A stretch of DNA of 64,000 nt from Lichenicola cladoniae (GTDB taxonomy: Bacteria; Pseudomonadota; Alphaproteobacteria; Acetobacterales; Acetobacteraceae). The stretch's first letter is position 1. Every line of letters begins with the position of its first letter. The notes under the pieces are model-generated. The model had not been told where the DNA came from and did not search any database. It was given only the letters and a program-made list of their open reading frames with translations. This document shows, in pieces, positions 1 to 8,792 of this stretch. The stretch is taken from the NCBI RefSeq assembly GCF_013201075.1, contig NZ_CP053709.1, positions 124,001 to 188,000 on the forward strand. Direction: 5' to 3'. The position numbers and the translations under genes were made by a program.

Positions 1-2
1 TG

Positions 3-242
3 GAGCGAACCATCGACCGGCTGCGCAAGCAGGGCGCTGAGATGAAGCAGGCTGCCAAACTATCCACTGCCAAGCCAGCCGCAGCTCCTGTGGAAGCCGC
101 CGTGAAGAAGACGCGACGTGCAAAAGCCGTTGCCGAGGCACCGACGCCGATCGCGAAGCCACGCCGTGCAACTAAGAAGAAGTCAGAGATGCCGGCATCG
201 GCCGCTGACAGCACATCGGAAAGTGCCGACGCCGATATCTGA
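3..242 (+). CDS. C-terminal end of a Lys/Ala/Pro-rich protein (partial)
   Basis: The reading frame is open from the first bases of the window and closes with TGA, so only the last ~79 residues are present. The visible part begins with a charged helical stretch (ERTIDRLRKQ) and continues as low-complexity Lys, Ala, Pro and Arg, like histone-H1-type tails, with KKTRRAK and KPRRATKKK clusters that would bind nucleic acid nonspecifically. A strong intrinsic terminator follows 45 bp downstream. An internal ATG at 42 exists, but the open frame upstream argues against it as the start. The domain that would identify the family is outside the window. Confidence 0.55.
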   Translation, partial: ERTIDRLRKQGAEMKQAAKLSTAKPAAAPVEAAVKKTRRAKAVAEAPTPIAKPRRATKKKSEMPASAADSTSESADADI

Positions 243-286
243 TCGGGCACGATGACGACCAGCGGTAATTCCCTAGGACCGTTGGC

Positions 287-320
287 AAAGGGGAGTGGCA
301 TCAAGCCATTCCCCTTTTTC
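287..320 (+). terminator. Rho-independent terminator
   Basis: A 13-bp stem (AAAGGGGAGTGGC pairing with GCCATTCCCCTTT, one G-T wobble) with a 5-nt loop is followed by a T-rich tail. It lies 45 bp after the stop of the Lys/Ala-rich gene and upstream of the HU-like gene. Confidence 0.85.
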
Positions 321-460
321 TTTAGCTTCTTGCCAGACGTTCCATGGTGTCAGCCGCGGTGGCTCAGACAGGGAAAGATGCGGTGCCTGGTTGAAGGTGT
401 TAACTTGATCGTCGTGGGTCAAGCTTCTATCAGCGACTTTTGCATCAGAACACCAGACAG

Positions 461-730
461 ATGAGCAAAGCTTTTATCGCAGCGACGTTGCAGGATTCGA
501 CCGGCTGCACCGGCGTCGCCGCCAACCTGGCAGCTGCCGAGCTGATCGCGGCGATCGTCTCGGAAATGAAAAAGGAGGGCGGCTTCACCCTGCCCTCGTT
601 CGGCACCTTCACCGTCAGGAAGACCAAGGCGCGCAAGGCGCTAAACCCGCGCACCGGAGAGCCGGTCAAGGTCAAGGCCGGCAAGACCGTCCGCTTCAAA
701 GCCAGCCCGAAACTCAAGAAGGCCGTCTGA
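461..730 (+). CDS. HU-family DNA-binding protein
   Basis: This 89-residue protein matches the HU/IHF fold and length (about 90). An N-terminal helical half (MSKAFIAATLQ) is followed by the beta-arm region, with GGFTLPSFGTFTVRKTKARKALNPRTGE matching the HU arm signature G-F-G-x-F. It would bind and bend DNA nonspecifically in the nucleoid. ATG 461 is preferred because it gives the usual HU N-terminus; a TTG at 440 in frame would add seven atypical residues. The tail is Lys-rich (KASPKLKKAV). It probably forms its own transcription unit between the upstream terminator and the helicase gene. HU copies of this kind are common on plasmids. Confidence 0.9.
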   Translation: MSKAFIAATLQDSTGCTGVAANLAAAELIAAIVSEMKKEGGFTLPSFGTFTVRKTKARKALNPRTGEPVKVKAGKTVRFKASPKLKKAV

Positions 731-854
731 CCGTTTTGCGCCGGCCGGCACCGGCCTTGATCCAGTGAGCCAGGCCGCGCCGTCGACCTGAACAGGAAGC
801 AGGCCAACGTGGTCGGCCTGGACAGCGGAGTCTGCGTGACTCAAGATTCCGCCG

Positions 855-2789
855 ATGACGTCGTCCCGGCCACTCCGCACCCATCAGCAGCGTCTGGCCA
901 ATCTGGTGGCGGCGATGGCAGCCGGGGAGACCACCGCACGCGACATCCTGGCCGCGGTCACGCCCGGCGGCGGCAAGTCGCTGCTGCCGGTGATCGCCGC
1001 GGCTCGGCTGATCGAGGCCGGCCTCATCGAGCGCGTCTGCTGGATCGTGCCGCGCGACAGCCTGCGCCTGCAGGCCGAGGAAGCGTTCACCGATCCGGTC
1101 TGGCGAAGTGTTCTCGGACACCGCCTGTCGGTGCGAGCGGCCGACAACACCGCTGATCCCAGCCGCGGCCTGGCTGGCTACATCACCACCTACCAGGGTG
1201 TGGCCGCCGCCCCTGACCTGCACCTGCGCGAGATGCGCCGGTATCGGACCCTGCTCGTGGTGGACGAGGTGCATCACCTGCCGGCCCTGGCCGACACCGA
1301 TCCGGATGCGGCAGCACGTGCAGCCGGAACGGACGAGGAGCAGGCCAGCGCCTGGTCGCAGGCGATTCTGCCGCTGCTGGAGTGCGCGACGGTCCGGCTG
1401 CTGCTGTCCGGCACGCTGGAGCGGGCGGACGGCAAGGCGATCCTGTGGCTGCCCTACCGCAAGGGGGTGAAGGCGCGCACCCGCGAGATCGAGCTCGACG
1501 CCCCTGGCTGGGCGGTGATCGGCTACTCCCGTGCCCAGGCCCTGCTCGAGCGCGCTGTGCTGCCGGTGACCTTCGGCGCGCTGGATGGCGAGGCCCGCTG
1601 GCGGGACGAGGATGACACCGAGATCGGCCCGCACCGGCTGGCCAACCTGCATCCGGACGAGACCACCCGCCCCGCCCTGTTCACAGCACTCCGCACCGGC
1701 TTTGCCGAGACCCTGCTGCACGAGGCGTTCATCGCCATTCGCGACGTCCGCGCCCGACGGCGGCAGGAGCGAGACCTCCAACCGGGTGCCGCGGCCCGCG
1801 GACTGGGCAAGCTGCTGGTGGTGGCGCCGGATCAGGCGATGGCCAAGCACTATCTCGGCGTGATACGGCGCTGGATCCCGGCCGCCCAGGCAGAGGAGAC
1901 AGCGCAGCTGGCCACGTCGGACACGCCGCGGGCGCACCAGATCCTGGCCAGCTTCCGGCTCAGGCCGGAGCCGTCGATCCTGGTCACGGTGGCCATGGCC
2001 TATGAAGGCCTGGATGCACCGGACGTGGCGGTGGTAGCCGCCCTCACCCACATCCGCTCGCGCGCCTGGCTGGAGCAGATGGTGGCGCGCGCCACCCGGG
2101 TGGATCCACATGCCGGTCCCTACGAGACGCAGCAGGCGCTGGTGTTCCACCCCGATGATCCACTGTTCGCGCTATTCCGCCGGCGGATGGAGTATGAGCA
2201 GGGCACGCTGGCGCGGCCGAAAGCCAAGCGAAAGCAGAGCGCCCTGCCCTTGTGGCTGCTCGACCAGCTGCCGCCGGCGCGGGAGGGCATCACGCCGCTG
2301 GACAGCAACGCGCTGGCGCTGCGCTTCGACACGCTGCGGCCTGGACCGGAGCTGGCCCTGAAGCGTCCCGAGCAGGAGGCGGCGCAGGCGGAGCTGCTGG
2401 AAGCGCCGTCAGTGGCCGAGCGGCGTCTGCGGGCCCGGTTGGGGGAGATGGTGGCGGCACAGGCGGTCGAAGACGAAGCCGGTCGTGCTGGCTTCAAGGG
2501 CGGCACGGCGGGTCCCGGGCTCTACCACCGCTACAACGCGGTGCTGAAGCGCATGACCGGCAACAAGAACCGGGCGCAGATGACGCTGGCGGAGCTGGAG
2601 GCGGCAATCGGCTGGCTCGAGCGCAACCAGTTGCAGGAGCATCTGCACCTGCTCGATGACGACCCGCGCTACGCCTGGACGGCGCGGCAGCGTGGTGAGT
2701 GGAGGCCGCCGGTCGGGCGGCTGACACGAACAACGACAGACGCGAAACGGGCGCCATCGGCTTATGCAGCGACAAAGCGATCCGGATGA
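855..2789 (+). CDS. DEAD/DEAH-box superfamily 2 helicase
   Basis: This 644-residue protein has SF2 helicase motifs in order: Walker A TPGGGKS at residues 36-42, motif II VVDEVHH near residue 138, a LLLSGTLER motif III-like segment, and in the C-terminal RecA-like lobe MAYEGLDAPDV followed by an arginine-finger region, QMVARATRVDP. These point to ATP-dependent nucleic-acid translocation, as in the type III restriction/UvrB-like branch. No nuclease or methyltransferase motif was seen, and no restriction partner is adjacent. The region after about residue 420 is Ala/Glu/Arg-rich and unassigned. The start ATG 855 precedes the helicase fold by about 30 residues. It follows the HU gene on the same strand by 124 bp. 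Confidence 0.85.
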   Translation: MTSSRPLRTHQQRLANLVAAMAAGETTARDILAAVTPGGGKSLLPVIAAARLIEAGLIERVCWIVPRDSLRLQAEEAFTDPVWRSVLGHRLSVRAADNTADPSRGLAGYITTYQGVAAAPDLHLREMRRYRTLLVVDEVHHLPALADTDPDAAARAAGTDEEQASAWSQAILPLLECATVRLLLSGTLERADGKAILWLPYRKGVKARTREIELDAPGWAVIGYSRAQALLERAVLPVTFGALDGEARWRDEDDTEIGPHRLANLHPDETTRPALFTALRTGFAETLLHEAFIAIRDVRARRRQERDLQPGAAARGLGKLLVVAPDQAMAKHYLGVIRRWIPAAQAEETAQLATSDTPRAHQILASFRLRPEPSILVTVAMAYEGLDAPDVAVVAALTHIRSRAWLEQMVARATRVDPHAGPYETQQALVFHPDDPLFALFRRRMEYEQGTLARPKAKRKQSALPLWLLDQLPPAREGITPLDSNALALRFDTLRPGPELALKRPEQEAAQAELLEAPSVAERRLRARLGEMVAAQAVEDEAGRAGFKGGTAGPGLYHRYNAVLKRMTGNKNRAQMTLAELEAAIGWLERNQLQEHLHLLDDDPRYAWTARQRGEWRPPVGRLTRTTTDAKRAPSAYAATKRSG

Positions 2790-3761
2790 TGTCGGATGAA
2801 GGTCAATCGCGGCACAGGCTCGCCTCTTGCCGTGGCCTGATTAGTTCACAATGCCTGATGCAGGATCTTCCTAGTTCGAAAGGAACGATATTATGTCCAG
2901 TAGAAGTTCACAATCACTCGTGAGCGAAATCAAACGGTGGGCGGTTTTCGCTCGCAGAAACCAAGGATGTACTGAGCACCTTCCGAAGATGGTTTATTTG
3001 ACGAAGTAAATGCCGCATCTTCAATCCTGCCCGCCCCGCGGTTCGCAACAGCGTTACCATGATGAGAGCTTTTGATAAGCGCATACAATGCCGGTTCGAA
3101 AGCCGCCAAAGGTCTCGAGGGCTTGGACGCAATTCTTGATGGCGGCCTTCTTCGGGCTGATGCCGGCGATGTCGACAAATTTATAGGCATCACGAGCGTG
3201 GCGATCTTGAGGAGCGCCATGCGCATTATAATGCATATTTCACGGCTCCCGCACCTCGGAGACGGCGAACGCCGAATTTGACGCCGATACTTTCGCTGCC
3301 TGCGAGGTCAGCGTGGCAGAGACTGGCGAGGAAGCTTTCGTTTCGAAATCGGCCCACGTGGTCCAGGACGTCGTGGTGCAGAAGGATGTTGACGAGTCGG
3401 CCGAACGGTTCACGACACTCTGCGTCGTGAGGAAGTTGAAGTTGTCGACCCGACGATCGCAGCTGCTGAAACGACAACGAAGCGTTTTGGCATCTAATCA
3501 GGATCCTGCCGGACGAAAGATCGTCGGGCAGTGTTTTTTGGCGTTCCCCTAAAACAACTTAAGCTACTTGATCTATGCACGAATTGATCGTGTCACCCGC
3601 CTGTAAAGTGCCCGATGAACATTAGGCGTTCGCCGCCACAGCCACTACCCAGAGGTTTTCGGCGCGGTAGCACATCGTGCCGCCACCGATCCAGGCCCGC
3701 GATAGTCTATACCTTGCTTTGGCTCGGACATCAGGTCCGCAGCCGCACAAGGACTCGGACT
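2790..3761. other. Stretch without a supportable gene
   Basis: About 970 bp hold only short overlapping frames on both strands, none with a recognisable domain or ribosome-binding site. The 3050-3480 part could be a decayed gene, because frames switch and several are moderately long, but no family could be named. Confidence 0.5.
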
Positions 3762-4106
3762 ATGACCGCCAGAACCGTATTATTCTTTCAAGCACTTAGC
3801 GCGTCGCTGACGATTGCTGGGGGGCTACTGCTTTCCGGATCGTCGGTTCCTCCGACAAGCCATGAGGCAAGTATACACCAGGCCTTCCGTCTCGCCGACA
3901 TTGATCCTAAGATCTTCCATCATTGGCCGAACGTGCACGCGACCACGACTGTCGCCGACGTTGATCCCGCGATCTTCCACCACTGGCCTCAAGCGGCGAC
4001 AACGGTGGCGGACGCAGATCCTAAGATCTTTCATCATTGGCCGAACGTGGACGCGACCGTGACAGTCGCCGATATCGATCCGTCGATCTTTCATCACTGG
4101 GGCTGA
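3762..4106 (+). CDS. Small exported or membrane-anchored protein with four IFHHW repeats
   Basis: This 114-residue protein starts at ATG 3762, preceded by AAGGACT at a suitable distance. The frame is open further upstream, but that part lacks a ribosome-binding site. Residues 1-35 form a hydrophobic signal or anchor segment (FFQALSASLTIAGGLLLSG). The rest is four copies of a 12-residue unit, A-D-x-D-P-x-I-F-H-H-W-P, at residues 45-56, 65-76, 83-94 and 103-114, separated by 6-8 residue TV/AT-rich linkers. The last copy ends at the stop codon. Eight His and four Trp in fixed register suggest metal, heme or ligand binding, which is an inference. No known family was recognised. A terminator follows, so it is a single-gene unit upstream of the sensor gene. 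Confidence 0.7.
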   Translation: MTARTVLFFQALSASLTIAGGLLLSGSSVPPTSHEASIHQAFRLADIDPKIFHHWPNVHATTTVADVDPAIFHHWPQAATTVADADPKIFHHWPNVDATVTVADIDPSIFHHWG

Positions 4107-4151
4107 AGTCTCATCGCACCCCTGGACCAACCATAACCCGTCGTTTGAACT

Positions 4152-4185
4152 GCGCCTTCTCGCCGAAAGGTGAGAAGGCGCTTTC
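4152..4185 (+). terminator. Rho-independent terminator with GAAA tetraloop
   Basis: A 13-bp stem, GCGCCTTCTCGCC with GGTGAGAAGGCGC (one G-T pair), is closed by a GAAA tetraloop and followed by TTTCT. It ends the transcript of the IFHHW-repeat gene. Confidence 0.85.
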
Positions 4186-4275
4186 TCAATCCTGATGCAG
4201 TGGATACTCTAGCTCTTCCAATGAGATCGTCGCCGTCGAATTGTCTTATATTTGAGCGCCGGGTGAAAACTGTTG

Positions 4276-7176
4276 ATGCGGATGGTCCTCGCTTTCCATA
4301 TGGCCCGCTATAGCTACAAACTCGTCTTCCTGCTCAGCCTTTTGCTCTGGGGCTACTCTGGCAGTCGGGCAGTGGCCCAACAGATCGCGTTCCAGTCCTA
4401 TGGCAAGGCGGAAGGGCTTACGAACTCCTGGTTCTCTTGCCTGCACCAGGACCGGTCTGGCTACGTCTTCGCCTGCACCGAGCATGGGCTCTATGTCTAT
4501 GACGGGCGGCGCTTTTTCAACTTCGGTCCGAAGCAGGGGCTGCCGGACGGCGGCATCGCCAGCGGCCTCACATTTGATACGCGCGGTCGGCTGATCGTTC
4601 GCTACCCACACAGCATCTTTGTTTCAACCGCACCCATCGGACCCCACACCCCGCCAACCGCCCTGACCTTTGAGGCCGCCATCTCACGGGTTGGGCCGAT
4701 CCCTAGCGACAGCGCGGGCGGAATAGTCTCTTGGAACGGCGGCGCTGTTTTCGCCGGCCAAGGGAGTCTGTATCGCGTCCGGACCGACACCAGCAGTGGA
4801 CGGCCCCTGGTGGAGTTCGCCGATGGGTTCCTCCGGCAATCAGGGGTTCCGTTACAAGACCCGTCCCCTCTCGCCGCCCGCGACTCAACCCTCTGGGTGG
4901 TTCGATCGGACGAGTCGATCTGCGGATTCGGCACAACCTCGGCGCGCTGTTTCGGTCCCGCTGAGGGTCTGCCGTCCGACAGCTGGGTGGCACTGCTGCT
5001 GACGAAGGACGGTCACGTTCTGGCACGCTCCGCCTCCCGTCTGGCAGACATCGATCCCAGGACGGGCCATGTTGACGTGTCGCTGCTGCCTGACCAAGGC
5101 GGACGTTACGCGAACTACCCACAGAGCCTTTTGTTGGCGCTGACACCGTCCGGTCGGCTGCTGACTCAGTCCTCCACCGGCCTCATGATCCGCGGCCCCA
5201 CCGGCTGGAAGACGCTCACCACCGAAAACGGCCTGCCGCAGGTGCCGATCCTGACGTTGATGTTCGACCGCCAGGGCGATCTATGGCTCGCCGTACTCGG
5301 ACGCGGGCTTATGCGAGCCCTTGGCTATGGCATGTGGGAGAACCTGGACCACCACGACGGCTTGGCCGACGACGTGCTCTGGCAAATTGCTCGCCAGCCG
5401 AACGGGCCGCTCTGGGTTGCTTCTGACGGCGGCATCGACGCGATCGGCGGGCCGCCGGGGGTGACTCTGGCACATCGGCACTACGACAAGGCGGCATTCT
5501 CGATCGCGCTGGATGCGTTCGGCCACCTTTGGCGGTCCGTCGGGTCGGCCGCCGTCGCCTGCATCACGCTCACTACCGGGCAGATCAGCACATATCCGCT
5601 GCCGCAGGTCAGCCAGATCCTGCATGGATCGAAGGCCCGGCTCTGGTTCATCACAGAGAAGGGCGTCTACATCGTCGACAGCGCTCCCGCACCGACGGCG
5701 CCACAGCCGATCGCCGGCCTGTCGGGGTCCGTGACGACGGCGGTTGTCGCTCCCGACGACAGCCTCTGGGTGCTTCGCGGCCAGGATTTATTGCACCGCC
5801 ACGCCGACGGCTCGATCGTCTCTATTCCTCTACATTGGCAGCAGGCCGACTTCGAGCCGCTGACGCTGACGGCCGGACCGGCGGGAGTGGTCTGGGTCGC
5901 AGGGGCCGGCGGCGGGCTCTACCGGCTGCAGCTGGACAGCGACAGGATCGTGTCGAGCACCCGGTTCCAGCCACCCGACGTTATTTCCAACAGCATTGTC
6001 TCGCTGCTGGTCGACAGCCGGGGCTGGCTGTGGGCCGGGACCGACAACGGAGTTTCGGTCTTCAACGGTCGGCGCTGGGCGTCCGCCACCACTGCGGATG
6101 GCCTGATCTGGGATGATCTGGACCAAGGTGGCCTGCTGGAGGATAGCGACGGCTCGATGTGGATCGCTACCAGCCACGGACTGTCGCACCTGCTCGATCC
6201 GATGCAGCTGTTCATGAAGGAAAGCCTGAAGCCGGTCATCACTTCCGTCACCGTCGGCGAAACGGCTTTCCGCGAGCAGGCGGTGCCCTACACGCGGGAT
6301 GCCTTCTTCATCCAGTTCGGCGTGCTCAACTTCCGCGCGGGCAGTATCGTCCGCTTTCGTTATCGCCTTGATGGTGTCGACAAAGGATGGGCTGACACCG
6401 CGAGCGGCTACGCCCGCTATCCCTCGGTTCCCCCGGGACATCACCGGTTCGAGCTCGTTGCCTACGACCCGCTGGCGCATCAGGTTTCGGCACCCGTATC
6501 CGTCCTGCTGCGCATCAGGAAGCCGTGGTGGCTCTGGTGGCCGCTGCTGGCCCTCTATCTCCTGGCCGGAGCAGGTTCCGCCTACTGCGTCTTGCGGCTG
6601 AGGGTCCGCCTTCTTGTCCAGCAGAGGCAGGCACTCAAGCGCGAGGTCGAACTGCGCACAGCTGAAATCCGTGAGGCCCAGGCGACGGACAGCCTGACCA
6701 CGCTGCTGACGCGGGGCGAGATACAATCCAGGCTCGTCAGGACGCTCGCCCAGGCGGATCGAACATCCCAGGTCGCGATAGGCCTGCTGGACATTGACCA
6801 CTTCAAGGGAATCAACGACCGCTATGGCCACCTGGCCGGTGACGAAATCCTCAAGGAAATGGGGCGTCGCCTGAAGCTGGCGTTGAAGCCGGGTGAGTAT
6901 GCTGGCCGCTACGGTGGAGAGGAGATCCTGATCGTGATCGAGGCTGAACAGGTCCCAGAGGTCAATCGAATCCACCTTTTGAACATCGCGACCTGCGGCG
7001 AGCCGTTTGACGTGGATGGCGAGGTTATCAAGGTAACCTGCAGCATCGGCATGGCGCATGAGCATGCACGCGACGAATGGAAGTCGCTGGTCGGTCGCGC
7101 AGATAAAGCACTCTATCAAGCCAAAGCCGAGGGCCGTGACCGGATCATCGTGTCTGTCCGGGACGCGATGATCTAG
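4276..7176 (+). CDS. Two-component-regulator propeller sensor with GGDEF diguanylate cyclase domain
   Basis: This protein of 966 residues has an N-terminal hydrophobic signal (YKLVFLLSLLLWGYSGS), then repeated reg_prop blades (for example SYGKAEGLTNSWFSCLHQDRSG, shortened here to its G-L-T/W/Q-D-R pattern, and QPNGPLWVASDGGIDAI) to about residue 650. A Y_Y_Y-type beta domain follows (RYRLDGVDKGW), then one membrane helix (WWLWWPLLALYLLAGAG, about 755-775) and a cytoplasmic GGDEF domain. The catalytic loop near residue 880 reads GGEEI, with DIDHFKGINDRYGH for metal and nucleotide binding. The Ile in place of Phe is a mild departure. No RxxD inhibitory site is seen. It likely senses a periplasmic signal and makes c-di-GMP. 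ATG 4276 was chosen over TTG 4273; ATG 4300 is also possible. Confidence 0.9.
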   Translation: MRMVLAFHMARYSYKLVFLLSLLLWGYSGSRAVAQQIAFQSYGKAEGLTNSWFSCLHQDRSGYVFACTEHGLYVYDGRRFFNFGPKQGLPDGGIASGLTFDTRGRLIVRYPHSIFVSTAPIGPHTPPTALTFEAAISRVGPIPSDSAGGIVSWNGGAVFAGQGSLYRVRTDTSSGRPLVEFADGFLRQSGVPLQDPSPLAARDSTLWVVRSDESICGFGTTSARCFGPAEGLPSDSWVALLLTKDGHVLARSASRLADIDPRTGHVDVSLLPDQGGRYANYPQSLLLALTPSGRLLTQSSTGLMIRGPTGWKTLTTENGLPQVPILTLMFDRQGDLWLAVLGRGLMRALGYGMWENLDHHDGLADDVLWQIARQPNGPLWVASDGGIDAIGGPPGVTLAHRHYDKAAFSIALDAFGHLWRSVGSAAVACITLTTGQISTYPLPQVSQILHGSKARLWFITEKGVYIVDSAPAPTAPQPIAGLSGSVTTAVVAPDDSLWVLRGQDLLHRHADGSIVSIPLHWQQADFEPLTLTAGPAGVVWVAGAGGGLYRLQLDSDRIVSSTRFQPPDVISNSIVSLLVDSRGWLWAGTDNGVSVFNGRRWASATTADGLIWDDLDQGGLLEDSDGSMWIATSHGLSHLLDPMQLFMKESLKPVITSVTVGETAFREQAVPYTRDAFFIQFGVLNFRAGSIVRFRYRLDGVDKGWADTASGYARYPSVPPGHHRFELVAYDPLAHQVSAPVSVLLRIRKPWWLWWPLLALYLLAGAGSAYCVLRLRVRLLVQQRQALKREVELRTAEIREAQATDSLTTLLTRGEIQSRLVRTLAQADRTSQVAIGLLDIDHFKGINDRYGHLAGDEILKEMGRRLKLALKPGEYAGRYGGEEILIVIEAEQVPEVNRIHLLNIATCGEPFDVDGEVIKVTCSIGMAHEHARDEWKSLVGRADKALYQAKAEGRDRIIVSVRDAMI

Positions 7177-7269
7177 CAGGCTGCTGACATTCAGGTGTGA
7201 AGATCGCGCTGATCTGGTCCTCTCCTCCTATGGGATAGGGGTATAGGACGCCCAAGACGGACGATCAGA

Positions 7270-7521
7270 CTACTAGTCCTGATTGAACATCCTGACCAAA
7301 TTAGACTGGTCGTGACCGATATCAACATGCCTGACTTCAATGGGTTTGATGTCGCTGAGCGGGCCCGTGAACGCCATCCAGGCCTGCCCATAGTTTTCGT
7401 CACCGCACTTGCAGACCAAGTCTACGCCCCGGTGAACGAGGAACCGTTCCATTGCTTTCCGAAGCCGTTCGCACTCCAAACATTGGTTACGACGGTTGAC
7501 GAGATGCTGGCTGGGCGATGA
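7270..7521 (+). pseudogene. Truncated response-regulator receiver domain
   Basis: The frame encodes the C-terminal two thirds of a CheY-like receiver. VVTDINMPDFNGFDVAE carries the phospho-acceptor Asp, VFVTA the conserved Thr and CFPKPF the conserved Lys-Pro. The N-terminal strand and the acidic pair that bind Mg are absent; upstream the frame reads LIEHPDQIRLV and then loses similarity, with no good start codon except a GTG at 7312. It is closest to receivers at the C-terminus of hybrid kinases. It probably remains from a deletion next to the IS-rich region and is unlikely to be a working regulator. Confidence 0.65.
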
Positions 7522-7623
7522 CCACCGAGCGCTGGATACCTGGGCGCTTTAAGGTCTCTTTCGTGCGTCTCGATGGCGCTTCTGCTGCCTTGCAATCAAT
7601 GCGTCCAACCGACGAGAGGCACC

Positions 7624-7830
7624 CTAGTTGTGCGGAGCGGCGGCGATCGCCAGTCGGCTTTCCCGCGGCACTGGCGCGAAGCTCTCAAGCAACCGGGCGT
7701 AGTCAGCTTCGGTGAACAGGAGCTTGCGTCCATTCCGACGGTGCGTTGGGCCGCCACCGCCGGTCGGGTGCTCGACGATGTGGGCAAGCAGTCTGGTCTG
7801 GCTGACCTTGCCGTGCAAGCGTTCCAGCAC
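7624..7830 (-). CDS. Small excisionase/HTH-like protein, possibly 5'-truncated
   Basis: About 68 residues from a GTG start. The pattern of a hydrophobic helix, then GGGGPTHRRNGRKLLFTEADYARLLESF resembles the wing and last helix of MerR/excisionase-type DNA-binding proteins, in which R-x-G-R-x-L-x-F-T-x-x-D-Y precedes a terminal helix. The frame stays open upstream (LLLLSEVLERLHGK) up to the IS5 element inserted at 7888, so the native N-terminus may have been cut off. Family assignment is tentative. It lies convergent to the receiver remnant. Confidence 0.4.
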   Translation of the reverse strand: MLERLHGKVSQTRLLAHIVEHPTGGGGPTHRRNGRKLLFTEADYARLLESFAPVPRESRLAIAAAPHN

Positions 7831-7887
7831 CTCGGAGAGGAGCAGAAGGTCTTGTGGGGCGTTCGAAGCTATCGGTCCAGCACCTAA

Positions 7888-8750
7888 GAGCGCCTTTCAA
7901 AACCTCTTCTGCAGCGTGTTGAAGCAGATCAATGAGCAGGCGAGAGCGGTGAATGCGTGGTGGATATCGCTTCTGCGCTCGTAGCGCGTGACGAGCCGGC
8001 GGTAGCGGTTGATCCACGCGAAGGTCCGCTCGATGACCCACCTGTGTCGGCCCAGCTTCTGGCTGGTCTCGACGCCGCGCCGGGCGATGCGGGGTGAGAT
8101 CCCACGGCGGCGGCAGGCCTGGCGGCAACGTCGGTGATCGTAGGCCTTGTCGGCGTGCAGCTTGTCCGGCCGGTGTCGTGCCCGGCCCGGCTTGCCGCCG
8201 ATCGGCAGGATGCTGTCGAGCAGTTCCTCGAACGGCATGCTGTCGTTGGTGTTGGCGCCGGTCAGTATGAAGGCGAGCGGGATGCCGCTCCGGTCCGTGA
8301 CGAGATGGCGTTTCGTGCCGAGCCTGCCTCGATCGGTCGGGTTTGGCCCTGTCTTGTCGCCCCCCTTTTTGCAGCCAGCGATGCGCTGTCCAGGCAGGCC
8401 CGGCTCCAGTCGATCCGGTCGGCCGCCCGCAGCCGACGCAGCAGTTCGCGGTGCAGTGCATCCCACACGCCCGCCTCTTGCCAATCCCGCAAGCGACGCC
8501 AGCACGTGATGCCCGAGCCGCACCCCACCTCAAGCGGTAGCATCTCCCACTGGATGCCGGTCCGTAGCACGAACAGGATCCCGGTCAGCGCCGCCCGATC
8601 CGGTACCCGCGGCCTGCCGCCCCGCGGTCGTGGCGGAGGCACGGGCAGCAACGGCTCGATGATCGACCAGAGGGCGTCGGAGACGAGAGGAGAAGCCATG
8701 TCTCCTCATGAATCAGATCGCCGGGCAGTACAAGGTTTTGAAAGGCGCTC
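7888..8750 (-). mobile_element. IS5-family element (IS427-like)
   Basis: The element is 863 bp with near-perfect inverted repeats starting GAGCGCCTTTCAAAACCT at both ends and a 3-bp target duplication TAA (7885-7887 and 8751-8753). Intact ends and duplication indicate a relatively recent simple insertion. Confidence 0.9.
7897..8699 (-). CDS. IS5-family transposase, two frames joined by frameshift
   Basis: The first frame (8699 down to about 8365) begins MASPLVSDALW and carries the N-terminal region with GGRPRVPDRAALTGILFVLRTG and the first catalytic Asp (DSASLAAK). The second frame (to 7897) carries DGSGIPLAFILT-like and ADKAYDHRR segments and the terminal Glu region, VIERTFAWINRYRRL. The frames meet at an A5G6 run on the minus strand around 8360-8370, a typical slippery site for programmed frameshifting in IS427-group elements. 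It supplies the DDE transposase for the enclosing element. Both frames are otherwise undamaged, so activity is plausible. Confidence 0.85.
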
Positions 8751-8792
8751 TAAACCTTGAGTTCGTCCAGCCAGCCCCTCGCATCGGCAAAC

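Noticed and set aside
714-2150. Long minus-strand frame (478 codons) opposite the helicase gene
   Set aside because: Arg/Gly/His-rich translation without a domain, exactly antisense to a gene with clear helicase motifs; a typical high-GC shadow frame.
3882-4106. Tandem DNA repeats as a non-coding satellite
   Set aside because: The repeats keep one reading frame with a conserved IFHHW core, a signal segment and a ribosome-binding site, so they are coding.
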